Shown here piece after piece: positions 26,641-34,924 of a DNA stretch of 64,000 nucleotides. A program made the position numbers and the translations under genes. The notes beneath the pieces were generated by a model. The model was not told where the DNA came from. It did no database searches and saw nothing but the letters and a program-made list of their open reading frames with translations. Numbering within the stretch: the first letter of the stretch is position 1; each line of letters starts with the position of its first letter. Origin of the DNA: Spirochaetota bacterium (GTDB lineage: Bacteria > Spirochaetota > Brachyspiria > Brachyspirales > JACRPF01); contig JACRPF010000007.1 in the NCBI GenBank assembly GCA_016214035.1, positions 1-64,000 on the forward strand, read 5' to 3'.

Positions 26641-27972
26641 ATGAGCAACATTATCCGTCCGATCCTGATTACCGCATTTTTCGCAGCCGTCGCTTTCCAA
26701 CTCTGCGCGGTCGATACGGGAATTTGGAAACCGCGTTTCGTCAATCCGGCAATTGTCGCAAAAATTAATCCGGTTTTCACCGCCGAAGTGAAAGCATCGT
26801 CATCGGCAACTCAATGGAAAGCGGTTGTTTCCAACGATATTCAATCATGGACATGCGCCGTTTCGGCCGTCTATGGGAGCATCAACCGCGGCACTGAAAG
26901 CGGCTGGATGCTCACCGTCACCCTGCCGGGAAATGTCCCTCCGGAATTATTCACCCTCGCCGTCTCATCGAGCGCGGGGGCGTGGGCCGCGCCGCGTGCG
27001 GTGAGTGTGGTAAATTCGTTCGACGCCGATTTCTATATGCTTCATCTGGGCGACGAGCAGATCGTCAACAGCGGTGCGAATGAACCCGCGGGCACGCATT
27101 ACGGCTACGGAAGCGCGGACGAATGCGGCTGGAATCAGGGACCGATCAATCTCATCAACCCGCGCTTCGTGATGGCTACGGGAGATCATATCGATTTCAA
27201 CGGCGCGCTTGACGGTTGGAACAATTGGTATGACTGGGGATATTCCCCGTCAGGGACACGGTATTTTTCCAGCAATGAGACCTACGCAATAGCAAAAAAG
27301 CTCACCGACTTGTATCTGGACTCTCATAGAGGGTATACCGTGCCGTTTGTGATGACGCCGGGAAATCATGATGTCACGCCGGAAGATAAATTACTCGCCG
27401 GAACGAGCATCAAGTGGCACACGGTTTCCGAACAGATGTATGAAAAATATTTCGGTGAACGTTCCTATTCTTTTCGCATGGGTTCGTTTTATGTCCTTAT
27501 GCATGACTTTTCTGACAGTGCGTTAAAAATATGGACGGCGAATGAGTACGAGAATTCGTGGAGCGATTCTTCCATAAAATACCGGCTGCTCGGTGTTCAT
27601 TGGAACAGCGGCAACGCATATATTCCATCGTCGACAAAACCATGCGATATGGTACTGGTAGGTCATGGACACACGGTGAAAACCGTCAGTACCGCGCCGT
27701 TTTATATTTATGAATCCGGCCCGGCGTTTAAATACGGCACTACAGGTTTTTTCAACTTTAAAAAAACCGCGAATGGCTGGACATGCGATCAGATCCCGGA
27801 CCGGGACACGACAGAGCGGAACGAAAACCGCGGTGCTCGTCAAAGTGAACATCGTAAAAAACGCTGCGACCACGGTGAGCGTGAGCGCGTTCAATCCCGT
27901 TGCGACCGTGAGCGGTGCTCCCGCTTCGTTTTCCACCAACAGGACGTTTTCGATCGCGCTCGATGTCGATAG
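26641..27972 (+). CDS. Exported calcineurin-like phosphoesterase, N-terminal part (frameshifted)
   Basis: The start at 26641 follows CCGGAGCGCCGC and begins a signal peptide (IRPILITAFFAAVAFQLCA). A beta domain (about 30-120) precedes the metallophosphatase: MATGDHIDFNG, MTPGNHDVTPED and LVGHGHT provide the Asp, Asn and His metal ligands. After about 27812 the frame becomes Arg-rich nonsense ending at 27972, while the sensible protein continues in the next frame (27812-29983). I read it as one gene with a single shift. The substrate may be a nucleotide or other phosphoester outside the cytoplasm. Confidence 0.7.
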   Translation: MSNIIRPILITAFFAAVAFQLCAVDTGIWKPRFVNPAIVAKINPVFTAEVKASSSATQWKAVVSNDIQSWTCAVSAVYGSINRGTESGWMLTVTLPGNVPPELFTLAVSSSAGAWAAPRAVSVVNSFDADFYMLHLGDEQIVNSGANEPAGTHYGYGSADECGWNQGPINLINPRFVMATGDHIDFNGALDGWNNWYDWGYSPSGTRYFSSNETYAIAKKLTDLYLDSHRGYTVPFVMTPGNHDVTPEDKLLAGTSIKWHTVSEQMYEKYFGERSYSFRMGSFYVLMHDFSDSALKIWTANEYENSWSDSSIKYRLLGVHWNSGNAYIPSSTKPCDMVLVGHGHTVKTVSTAPFYIYESGPAFKYGTTGFFNFKKTANGWTCDQIPDRDTTERNENRGARQSEHRKKRCDHGERERVQSRCDRERCSRFVFHQQDVFDRARCR

Positions 27973-29983
27973 GAATTTCGGTTACTGGTCGACGAACGCT
28001 TCGACTGGTTCGACAGGCTCACCAACCGGCTCAGCGCAAGCGGTATGGAATCAATTCACCATGAGCGGGACATCAATCGTCATACCTCAGACGACAACGC
28101 TTCGTGTATACGGAGCGAGCAACGGCGTGTCCAGCGCAACCAACACCTACACGTATACGATAGACACGACTGCGCCTGCCGTCAGCGGTGCGCCGGCAAA
28201 TGTGACGACGAATAAACAGTTCACGATATCGCTGGATGCAGATGAGCATAACGGATATTTCTCCACGAACGGGAGCGCGTACGTGCAATTCGGCACTTCC
28301 GGAACGAACATCGTGATAAACGGCACGACGACGCTCTCATATTATGGACGCGATGCCCTCGGCAACACGAGTGCGACGAACACGAGAACGTATACGTTCG
28401 ACACGACGGCTCCGGTCGTCAGCGGCGCACCGGCAGGCATGACGACGAATAAGCAGTTCACGATATCGCTCGATGTGAACGAGAACTACGGTTATTTTTC
28501 GACGAATGGAAGCGCCTATATCCCGTTCACCACCGCCGGCACGAACATTTTCATCAGCCGGACGACGGTGCTTTCATATTACGGGCGTGATGCGCTCGGC
28601 AATACGGGTGCCACGAACGTACGTACCTATACGATCGGACTTGTCGCTCATTGGAAATTCGATGAAGCGTCGGGCCTGTCGGCTGCTGACGCGAGCGGAT
28701 ACGGGCACACCGCTTATCTCAGCAATATGGCATCTCCGGCATGCTGGAGTGCGGGAAAATTGGGTAATGCGCTGTCGTTCGGGAATACCGATGATTATAT
28801 AAAAGCGGAAAGCACCTCCGTATTATCGGCTCTCGGATCGAATAACGCCGATCTCAGTGTCGCCTATCTCATGCGCCTGTCAAGCGGTTGGAACGGTTCC
28901 TGGCGGCATATCATGCATAAAGGGAATACATTGCTGGAGAGGACATTCTCCATGTTTCTCAATCCGGACAATAATCGCCTGCACTATCGGATAAGCACCA
29001 CGAGCAATTTCAGCGAGGGCGGTGATACCGCAAGCGAGATCCCGCTCGGTGTATGGGTTCATGTGGCATATGTGAAACAGGGGAATGTGCTTTCGATCTA
29101 TTTCAATGGCGTGAAAAATTCATCGGTGAAGCTCAGAGGGGCGGTCATCAATAATAATGGACCGGTGTTCATCGGCAGGGATCCGCAGCAGGCCGGACCG
29201 TCGATGACGCTTGACGATGTGCGCGTGTATAGCCGTGCGCTCGGCAGTAGCGAGATCGCATCGCTTGCCGCTGCCGGCGGCACGACAACGGTACTCGCCG
29301 CAATGCCGGCGGGGAAAGTTGCCGGCGGATCTGCGCAGATAGAGCCACTGGTCAAGAATGTCGGTCTATCATACACGGTCAGCGGGGCAGCATCACCTGC
29401 GGCAGCACTGACGATGTCCGTTCCGTCGGGAACGGCGGTCGATGACGGGGAGGAGGCATCCTGCGATATTGAAATGCAGTTCTTCTCTGCACCGGCGGGT
29501 ACGACGGACTGGCGCGAAATCGATTCAGCATATCTTGACGGCAGCATGGTGCATGCCGTGACCGGCATGTATCGGAATACCTGGCGGCTGCCCGCTGATC
29601 TCGATCTGTCGAAACAGTATGATGTGATGATCGGCGGCACGCGGGGCGGCATTCCGCTCATACCGTATATCGTCACCGGTGTTGATGTGACGCGGGTAGT
29701 GACTGTGCGGACTACGCTCGACGGTTTTTTCGCGCTGAACAGTCCATGCCGCGGTGCGGGTGTCATATCGTTCGCCAATCTCACCGAAGACGCCACGGTG
29801 ACCATATATTCGGTTTCGGGAAAAAAGATCGCCGAGCTTTCATCGGCGTACCGCAACGGGAACGGCATCGTGAGCTGGAACGTCGCCTCGGATGACGGAC
29901 GCCGTGTATCACCCGGTGTGTATCTCTGCCGTGCGACATCGTCAGCCGGGTCGAAAACAATACGGGTGATGGTGCTGCGGTAG
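27812..29983 (+). CDS. Metallophosphoesterase, C-terminal part: Ig-like repeats, LamG and FlgD-like tail
   Basis: Continues the protein above after a +1 shift (SGTKTAVLVKVNIVKN follows naturally). It has three repeats of about 80 residues (TTNKQFTISLD, then GYFSTNGSAY, then LSYYGRDALGNT) like chitobiase C-terminal/Ig domains. A concanavalin/LamG domain follows (HWKFDEASGLSAADASGYGH to LDDVRVYSRALGSSEI). The last 75 residues are a FlgD-like Ig domain (ATVTIYSVSGKKIAELSS, SPGVYLCRAT) of the sort used as C-terminal sorting tails. It has no start signal of its own. Confidence 0.7.
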   Translation, partial: QSGTKTAVLVKVNIVKNAATTVSVSAFNPVATVSGAPASFSTNRTFSIALDVDRNFGYWSTNASTGSTGSPTGSAQAVWNQFTMSGTSIVIPQTTTLRVYGASNGVSSATNTYTYTIDTTAPAVSGAPANVTTNKQFTISLDADEHNGYFSTNGSAYVQFGTSGTNIVINGTTTLSYYGRDALGNTSATNTRTYTFDTTAPVVSGAPAGMTTNKQFTISLDVNENYGYFSTNGSAYIPFTTAGTNIFISRTTVLSYYGRDALGNTGATNVRTYTIGLVAHWKFDEASGLSAADASGYGHTAYLSNMASPACWSAGKLGNALSFGNTDDYIKAESTSVLSALGSNNADLSVAYLMRLSSGWNGSWRHIMHKGNTLLERTFSMFLNPDNNRLHYRISTTSNFSEGGDTASEIPLGVWVHVAYVKQGNVLSIYFNGVKNSSVKLRGAVINNNGPVFIGRDPQQAGPSMTLDDVRVYSRALGSSEIASLAAAGGTTTVLAAMPAGKVAGGSAQIEPLVKNVGLSYTVSGAASPAAALTMSVPSGTAVDDGEEASCDIEMQFFSAPAGTTDWREIDSAYLDGSMVHAVTGMYRNTWRLPADLDLSKQYDVMIGGTRGGIPLIPYIVTGVDVTRVVTVRTTLDGFFALNSPCRGAGVISFANLTEDATVTIYSVSGKKIAELSSAYRNGNGIVSWNVASDDGRRVSPGVYLCRATSSAGSKTIRVMVLR

Positions 29984-30396
29984 ACGAATTCAGCCCGGTG
30001 ATTTTCAGATATGTCAGTAACTGCTTCCGATGCAACCGCAAGCCTCGCTCCGCGTAATTCATGCAGTAGATGGTCATCTCTGCGTCATTGCGTCTCTGCG
30101 AGAAATCCTTTTTATCGGATAGCTGCAATCTACTGCCGAACCCGGCAATGCGTTCATTTTACCCTTGACGATGACGTGTATTGTATTATGTTGCATTTAA
30201 AAACAGGAGGTGTTCCGGCACGCGTTCCGAAGTATCCGGAGCACGGGAAGATGCTATCTTCACGGGTTATCCCCGCATCTTCCTGCAGGAACAGTGTTTC
30301 TTCACGTTTTGAAAATCATCCGGCGTCAGTGTGGAGACAATATTCGAACAAAATGGCCCCCCCCCGCCATCGTATTCCGAAACATCGATTCCCGCA
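29984..30396. other. Intergenic region with short repeats and a hairpin
   Basis: No convincing gene. TCTCTGCG occurs twice (30077-30084 and 30093-30100) in a stretch resembling a common dispersed CTCTGCG-type repeat. GGAAGATGC (30246-30254) pairs with GCATCTTCC (30275-30283). An AGGAGG at about 30206 runs directly into a GTG-started frame of 65 basic codons (30210-30407) that has no homology I recognise and overlaps the next gene, so I do not call it. Confidence 0.4.
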
Positions 30397-32199
30397 TCAC
30401 GCCTTAGGTAAATACCCTTTCTCACTCAGTATACGCGCATATCGTGCTATTGTTCCCGGCAGCACATTGATATACTTATTTTTCACCGCATCGACAAGCT
30501 GCATGAAACGCGAACCGTGCCGCCATACATACGGCGCGAACGCGATGACCGGCGCATCGAGCGTGCCGATGACCCAGCCGGGGGCGTTATGCGGCGATGT
30601 GCCGAGATCATCCGCGGTGGTGATGCGCACGAACGGCGATGCGGGCTCGACAACACGGCATGACTGATTGATAACCGTGAAATCGCCGTCACGATGTACG
30701 ATGCGGTTGCGTCCCGGGGTCACCGATGAAATAAAATACTCCAGACCGGCTGACAGCACCGCCGAATACAGTTTCGTATCGATATGCGATAATGTAGAGA
30801 GATCGCTGTCCATGAATGCGTAATAGCCTTTCGGGACATACGGTCCGGCAACAGACCGGATGCGATCCATCGCATTGCTGCAATGCGCTTTGAGAATATC
30901 AGGCGGACAGTTCACTTCGGCAAGCACGCCCATACCGCCTGAATGAAGCAGCGGTTCGGCAAAACCGCGCACACCGCCTTTCTGTTTTGCGATGGCGAGA
31001 AGTTCCCACAGCTGCGGACATGTTTCATATCGCGCCGCATGAACACCGAAACCCATTTTGGCGCCGGTGAACGAGATGAGATCGAACAAGGCGAGCATCG
31101 CTTCATTATGTGCCATCTCGCCGGAATGCCAGACCAACGTAGAGAGTATCCTTCCCTCTTCGGCATATTTATATAACGCAGCATCATCAGGTTCGTTGTC
31201 ATACATGCCGCCGTCAGCATCATGCCAGCGATGTCGAACTGCAGTGACCGCAGGAAACGCAGGGCGGTTCGGATCCATAATCTGCAGACAAACGCCGGCT
31301 TTCGACCAGGCGAAAAGATCGCCGTCGCCGGTCTGTCTGCCCACAAGCACATTATTACCGATTTCCTTCGCAAGGCGTATGACGTCGTCGGCGATAGCTG
31401 TCGTTTCTTCCGTATAGGCCGAATACACTATGTCGCATGCTTCTATATGCCGCTTTTCACCATATACCGCGACACGGTCTTCGCTGCATAAAGACGCAAG
31501 CTGCGCCCGTATTGCCGGAGGGTCCGCGAATGCTAGCGCCTTCGCTTTGTGCTTCCAGCGTTCCGCAATGCGAACGGTACTACTGCCGTAATCGTCACCG
31601 TCACCGGCGGTATCAATGAGTACCGCATCGCTTCGAACCGATGTGATAGCTTCCTGTTCTGCTGCTGATAAAAATATCATCGAAATAGTGTCAGCCGGAA
31701 AACGCCGCAGCGCGTCACGCATACCATCCAACGTGAAGGCAAGCGCATTACGAAAATATATCTCGGGAAACAGATACGGGCTAATCTCAAGCTGTTTACC
31801 GGAGCAGGTGATTGTCTCAGGTCCGGTACATATCACGTCGCGTATCGGCGGTATGCCGGCATATACGATAAGCGCATTATATATTTCCATGAGGGAGTCC
31901 GACTCAGCGATGATAGACGCGCCGAACACATCTATCGATGAACGAAAAACCGATGTAGCGCCGATGAGTATGTACGACACATCGAATGCCGCGTTCAGGT
32001 AATTGAACTGTTGATGATGATTCCCGCCGAGAACGGTACTTCCGCTGCGCGCAAAGAGCTGCCCGTCACGCTCGCATTCAAGATAACATTCTATGCCGGC
32101 ACCGGCATATTTCGCCATCCATGCTATCGTCGGAATCGCGCAGTGAATATCCCCGCGCGCACTGTCCGCAATGACCATCCACAATTTTTTCTTTCCCAT
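30397..32199 (-). CDS. Unrecognised 600-residue cytoplasmic protein
   Basis: 600 residues from MGKKKLWMVIADSARGDIHC; this ATG is 7 bp after the oxidoreductase stop codon and the longer reading would overlap that gene. I do not recognise the family. Visible features are DGDDYGSSTVRIAERW, a Gly-rich NNVLVGRQTGDGDLFAWSK, a repeated pattern of Asp/His pairs (RHRWHDADGG), and a C-terminal helix VDAVKNKYINVLPGTIARYA. No signal peptide or membrane segment. It is the third gene of an IclR-led operon. A remnant of a paralogue lies at 23.5 kb, so the family was once present in more copies. It may be a novel enzyme of sugar metabolism (inference). Confidence 0.7.
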   Translation of the reverse strand: MGKKKLWMVIADSARGDIHCAIPTIAWMAKYAGAGIECYLECERDGQLFARSGSTVLGGNHHQQFNYLNAAFDVSYILIGATSVFRSSIDVFGASIIAESDSLMEIYNALIVYAGIPPIRDVICTGPETITCSGKQLEISPYLFPEIYFRNALAFTLDGMRDALRRFPADTISMIFLSAAEQEAITSVRSDAVLIDTAGDGDDYGSSTVRIAERWKHKAKALAFADPPAIRAQLASLCSEDRVAVYGEKRHIEACDIVYSAYTEETTAIADDVIRLAKEIGNNVLVGRQTGDGDLFAWSKAGVCLQIMDPNRPAFPAVTAVRHRWHDADGGMYDNEPDDAALYKYAEEGRILSTLVWHSGEMAHNEAMLALFDLISFTGAKMGFGVHAARYETCPQLWELLAIAKQKGGVRGFAEPLLHSGGMGVLAEVNCPPDILKAHCSNAMDRIRSVAGPYVPKGYYAFMDSDLSTLSHIDTKLYSAVLSAGLEYFISSVTPGRNRIVHRDGDFTVINQSCRVVEPASPFVRITTADDLGTSPHNAPGWVIGTLDAPVIAFAPYVWRHGSRFMQLVDAVKNKYINVLPGTIARYARILSEKGYLPKA

Positions 32200-32206
32200 A
32201 ATAACC

Positions 32207-33607
32207 TCACTCCGGTCCGACATTCGCGCCATTTCGCCTGAGCTCCAGACGCAGTGCATCGGCATCGAGATTTCTCGGCATGACGGACTTTTTGACGGCA
32301 AGACCCGCAGCAGTACCAGCTGCTTCACCCATCGCCATACAGTGCGACATGATGCGGTAACTTGAAAGTGCGGTAACATCACCCGATATGCATCGTCCGG
32401 CGACGAGCAGGTTTTCCACCTGCTGCGGGACAAGCGACCGATAGGGAATATCGTACGGCGCATCGAGCACGGTGATACGCGACGGTTTCCCTATTTCCGT
32501 CGGATTATGGGTGTCGATGCAATAGATGCCGCGGGCTATCGCGTCGGGAAAACGGCGCGCATGCTGAATATCATCTCCGGTAAGCGTATAGTCGCCCCGT
32601 ATGCGCCTGCTCTCACGGATTCCTATCGACGGCGGTGTGGTGATGAGATACGCGTCTCCGCAGCCCCGCATATAGTTGCGCATGAACCGTATCGCTTCGA
32701 GCACCTGTCTGCGCCCGATGATCTCCGCGCTGGTTAATTCATCCGCATCAATAGCGCTCTTTCTCTGAACTCGGGTATAATTGACAAGACGCGTCCCGGC
32801 ATGAGCATCATCGATCGGTGTAGCCGCGCAGAATATATCGTTCGGATTCAGTGTGATCTCGCCCCGTTCACGGGCGCGTGCAATAGCTCCGAGGTATCGT
32901 GCTTTTTCCAATGCCGGTTTTCCGTCTTCCGGCGAAAACAGATCGTTTATCTCCGCATTTCCCGCAGCGTATATCATGCTCATCGGCTGGCATGCACCGT
33001 CGCCCGGCCTGCCTATATCGAACGGGGCTCCGGCACGGGCAGCAATATCGCCGTCACCGGTACAGTCGATGACGATACGCGCACGGATGCATTCGCGGCC
33101 GGATTTGCTCTCGATAAAAACGCCGCATACCGATGTCCCGTCCATAAGCGGCATAACTGCGTTCACGTGAAAGAGCACCCGTACTCCCGTGCGCAACAGC
33201 AGTTCATCGAGCGCCGCTTTGAAATATTCCGGATGCGTCTGTATCCAGAAACACCCGAGTCCGCCCGGATGATAATCGGGCTTTGCGACCGGAGTTGAAA
33301 GCTTTTTGACATACGTCCCGTCCGCACCGCCGAGCAATGCGATCTCCCGCATTATCTCAAGCGGTATTCCGCTGACAAGCGGCCTCCCGTCAAGGTCATA
33401 CTGCCAGCCGCCGATACCGTTCACCGCGGCGGCAGTTGCTGCTCCGCCGGCAAAACCGTGCGACTCAAGAAGTACGGTTTTCATTCCCATACGCGCAGAT
33501 GCTATCGCGGCGGCACATCCCGCGGGACCGCCGCCGCACACAACGACATCGGCGTCATCACGAACGGGTATCGCCCGCGTCGGTTCGGTTACATTTGCTT
33601 CAGTCAT
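32207..33607 (-). CDS. FAD-dependent oxidoreductase (FAD_oxidored family)
   Basis: 466 residues from the ATG at 33607, preceded by GGGGG and overlapping the IclR stop by 8 bases. The N-terminal dinucleotide-binding motif is VVVCGGGPAGCAAAIAS, followed by FAGGAATAAAVNGIGG. CTGDGDIAARAGAPFDIG is the second FAD contact, and the C-terminus has LLVAGRCISGDVTALSSYRI and MGEAAGTAAGLA, all typical of the FAD_oxidored family found beside carbohydrate genes. The substrate is unknown. Translationally coupled to the regulator upstream; 7 bp before the unrecognised protein. Confidence 0.85.
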   Translation of the reverse strand: MTEANVTEPTRAIPVRDDADVVVCGGGPAGCAAAIASARMGMKTVLLESHGFAGGAATAAAVNGIGGWQYDLDGRPLVSGIPLEIMREIALLGGADGTYVKKLSTPVAKPDYHPGGLGCFWIQTHPEYFKAALDELLLRTGVRVLFHVNAVMPLMDGTSVCGVFIESKSGRECIRARIVIDCTGDGDIAARAGAPFDIGRPGDGACQPMSMIYAAGNAEINDLFSPEDGKPALEKARYLGAIARARERGEITLNPNDIFCAATPIDDAHAGTRLVNYTRVQRKSAIDADELTSAEIIGRRQVLEAIRFMRNYMRGCGDAYLITTPPSIGIRESRRIRGDYTLTGDDIQHARRFPDAIARGIYCIDTHNPTEIGKPSRITVLDAPYDIPYRSLVPQQVENLLVAGRCISGDVTALSSYRIMSHCMAMGEAAGTAAGLAVKKSVMPRNLDADALRLELRRNGANVGPE

Positions 33608-34340
33608 CTTGCCCCCCAAGCGCGATCGACATTGCACGCGCCGACTTTTTTAATTCAGCCAGTATGATCTTCTTATGTTCGCCCTTGAACCGCACTGACG
33701 GTACGAATGACCCGAGCGCGGCCCACATCCCGTCGGGGCCGAACACAGGAACGGCTATGGCCCGTATCTCCGTTTCACCTGTTCCGCGAAAAGCGATGCC
33801 GTCCGTCCGGATCGCATTCAACGCCGCAGTCATATCTGCCGTTGTACGTATTTCCGGCCACTGCGCTTTCCACGTTCCATGCTGCCCGATGATCTCCGCG
33901 CGTGCCTCATCGGAAGCATACGCGAGCAGCAGCCTCCCGCTCGCCGTGCCGTAAATCGAATTGGTGTCGAAGGAACCGGTATTAACCATCAGTTCCCGTT
34001 CAACCGTGATCAATATCGCGGTAAATACCTCGCCGCCGAAAAGATGCGCAAGGGAAATGCCTTCTCTGAGCTTTTCCGCAAGCGGACGAACATACCCCTC
34101 TCCCATCGCGGCAAGTGTATTCTTTTTATGATCCTCACGGCCTGACAGACTAAGTCTCCGTCCGATGACAAACGACTTCTCGTGCCGTTCAAGCCAGCCG
34201 AGCGCGACGAGTGTCGACACTATCTTATACAGCGTTATGTATTTCAGCCCCGTAACCGACTGAAGTTCCGCGATGGACGCCTCACGCTTTTTCGTTACGT
34301 GTCCGATGATCACATCGGCTCGTTCAAGGACCTGAATCAT
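33600..34340 (-). CDS. IclR-family transcriptional regulator
   Basis: 246 residues. N-terminal winged helix (EASIAELQSVTGLKYITLYKIVSTL) and C-terminal effector domain (SIYGTASGRLLLAYASDEARA, ETEIRAIAVPVFGPDG). First gene of the operon that continues with the FAD oxidoreductase and the 600-residue protein. A palindrome overlapping its own -10 box suggests autorepression. Effector unknown. Confidence 0.85.
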   Translation of the reverse strand: MIQVLERADVIIGHVTKKREASIAELQSVTGLKYITLYKIVSTLVALGWLERHEKSFVIGRRLSLSGREDHKKNTLAAMGEGYVRPLAEKLREGISLAHLFGGEVFTAILITVERELMVNTGSFDTNSIYGTASGRLLLAYASDEARAEIIGQHGTWKAQWPEIRTTADMTAALNAIRTDGIAFRGTGETEIRAIAVPVFGPDGMWAALGSFVPSVRFKGEHKKIILAELKKSARAMSIALGGQDD

Positions 34341-34348
34341 ATTTTACC

Positions 34349-34377
34349 TATAATATAATATGTATATCTATATTATA
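34349..34377. promoter_or_regulatory. Candidate IclR operator palindrome
   Basis: TATAATATA (34349-34357) and TATATTATA (34369-34377) are exact inverted repeats 11 bp apart. The distal arm overlaps the -10 box of the IclR promoter. The sequence is very AT-rich, so chance is possible. Confidence 0.5.
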
Positions 34378-34399
34378 ATACAAAATACGTATGAGTCAA
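34372..34399 (-). promoter_or_regulatory. Sigma-70 promoter of the IclR/FAD oxidoreductase operon
   Basis: On the minus strand TTGACT (34399-34394), a 16-bp spacer and TATAAT (34377-34372). Confidence 0.65.
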
Positions 34400-34422
34400 G
34401 TGATATCCGCAATCTTTTCTCG

Positions 34423-34451
34423 TTGCCAAGACGCGCCGGATACGATATACT
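34423..34451 (+). promoter_or_regulatory. Sigma-70 promoter of the NUDIX/U32 genes
   Basis: TTGCCA (34423-34428), a 17-bp spacer and TATACT (34446-34451). The ATG at 34484 follows with GGAG 6 bases upstream; an in-frame ATG at 34391 lies before the promoter. Confidence 0.65.
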
Positions 34452-34483
34452 TCCGGCTGTACGTACGTTACACCGGAGTCCGC

Positions 34484-34906
34484 ATGGCCGATTATAATAA
34501 AGTGGCATTGCTCGTTACGAATAACAACGGGATACTCATGTGCCGAAAGAACAACACGACTTCGAAGCTTATACTGCCCGGCGGCTGCATCGAAGCCGGA
34601 GAATCGGCGACGGAGTGTCTCAATCGCGAATTGAAAGAGGAACTCGGCGATTCGGTGTCAGTCACCGGTCTGGAACACATCGGCACCTATACTGATATTG
34701 CGGCGAACGATGATCCGTCCATCAGAAAGACACTTGAGATCAAGCTGTTTTCCGGCAACCTTACCGGAAAGCCTGCAGCGTCGTCAGAGATCGTTGAGCT
34801 TGTCTGGTTCGGGAAAGACGCTGACCGGCGGGAACTTACGGCAATCATGATTAATAAGATAATACCCGATCTTGAAAAGCGGAACATGCTTCCGTGGCAG
34901 CGCTGA
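34484..34906 (+). CDS. NUDIX hydrolase
   Basis: 140 residues. The NUDIX box is complete: a Gly-Gly pair at 33-34, Glu40, then RELKEELG at 48-55, following G-x5-E-x7-REUxEExGU. NUDIX enzymes hydrolyse nucleoside diphosphates linked to another group; MutT-like house-cleaning is a typical role, but the substrate cannot be read. The U32 peptidase gene follows after 18 bp and is probably co-transcribed. Confidence 0.85.
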   Translation: MADYNKVALLVTNNNGILMCRKNNTTSKLILPGGCIEAGESATECLNRELKEELGDSVSVTGLEHIGTYTDIAANDDPSIRKTLEIKLFSGNLTGKPAASSEIVELVWFGKDADRRELTAIMINKIIPDLEKRNMLPWQR

Positions 34907-34924
34907 AAGCATCCGCCGTACATC

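Noticed and set aside
30210-30407. A 65-codon basic frame after AGGAGG
   Set aside because: The AGGAGG runs directly into the GTG, so spacing is impossible; the frame overlaps the neighbouring gene and shows no recognisable pattern.
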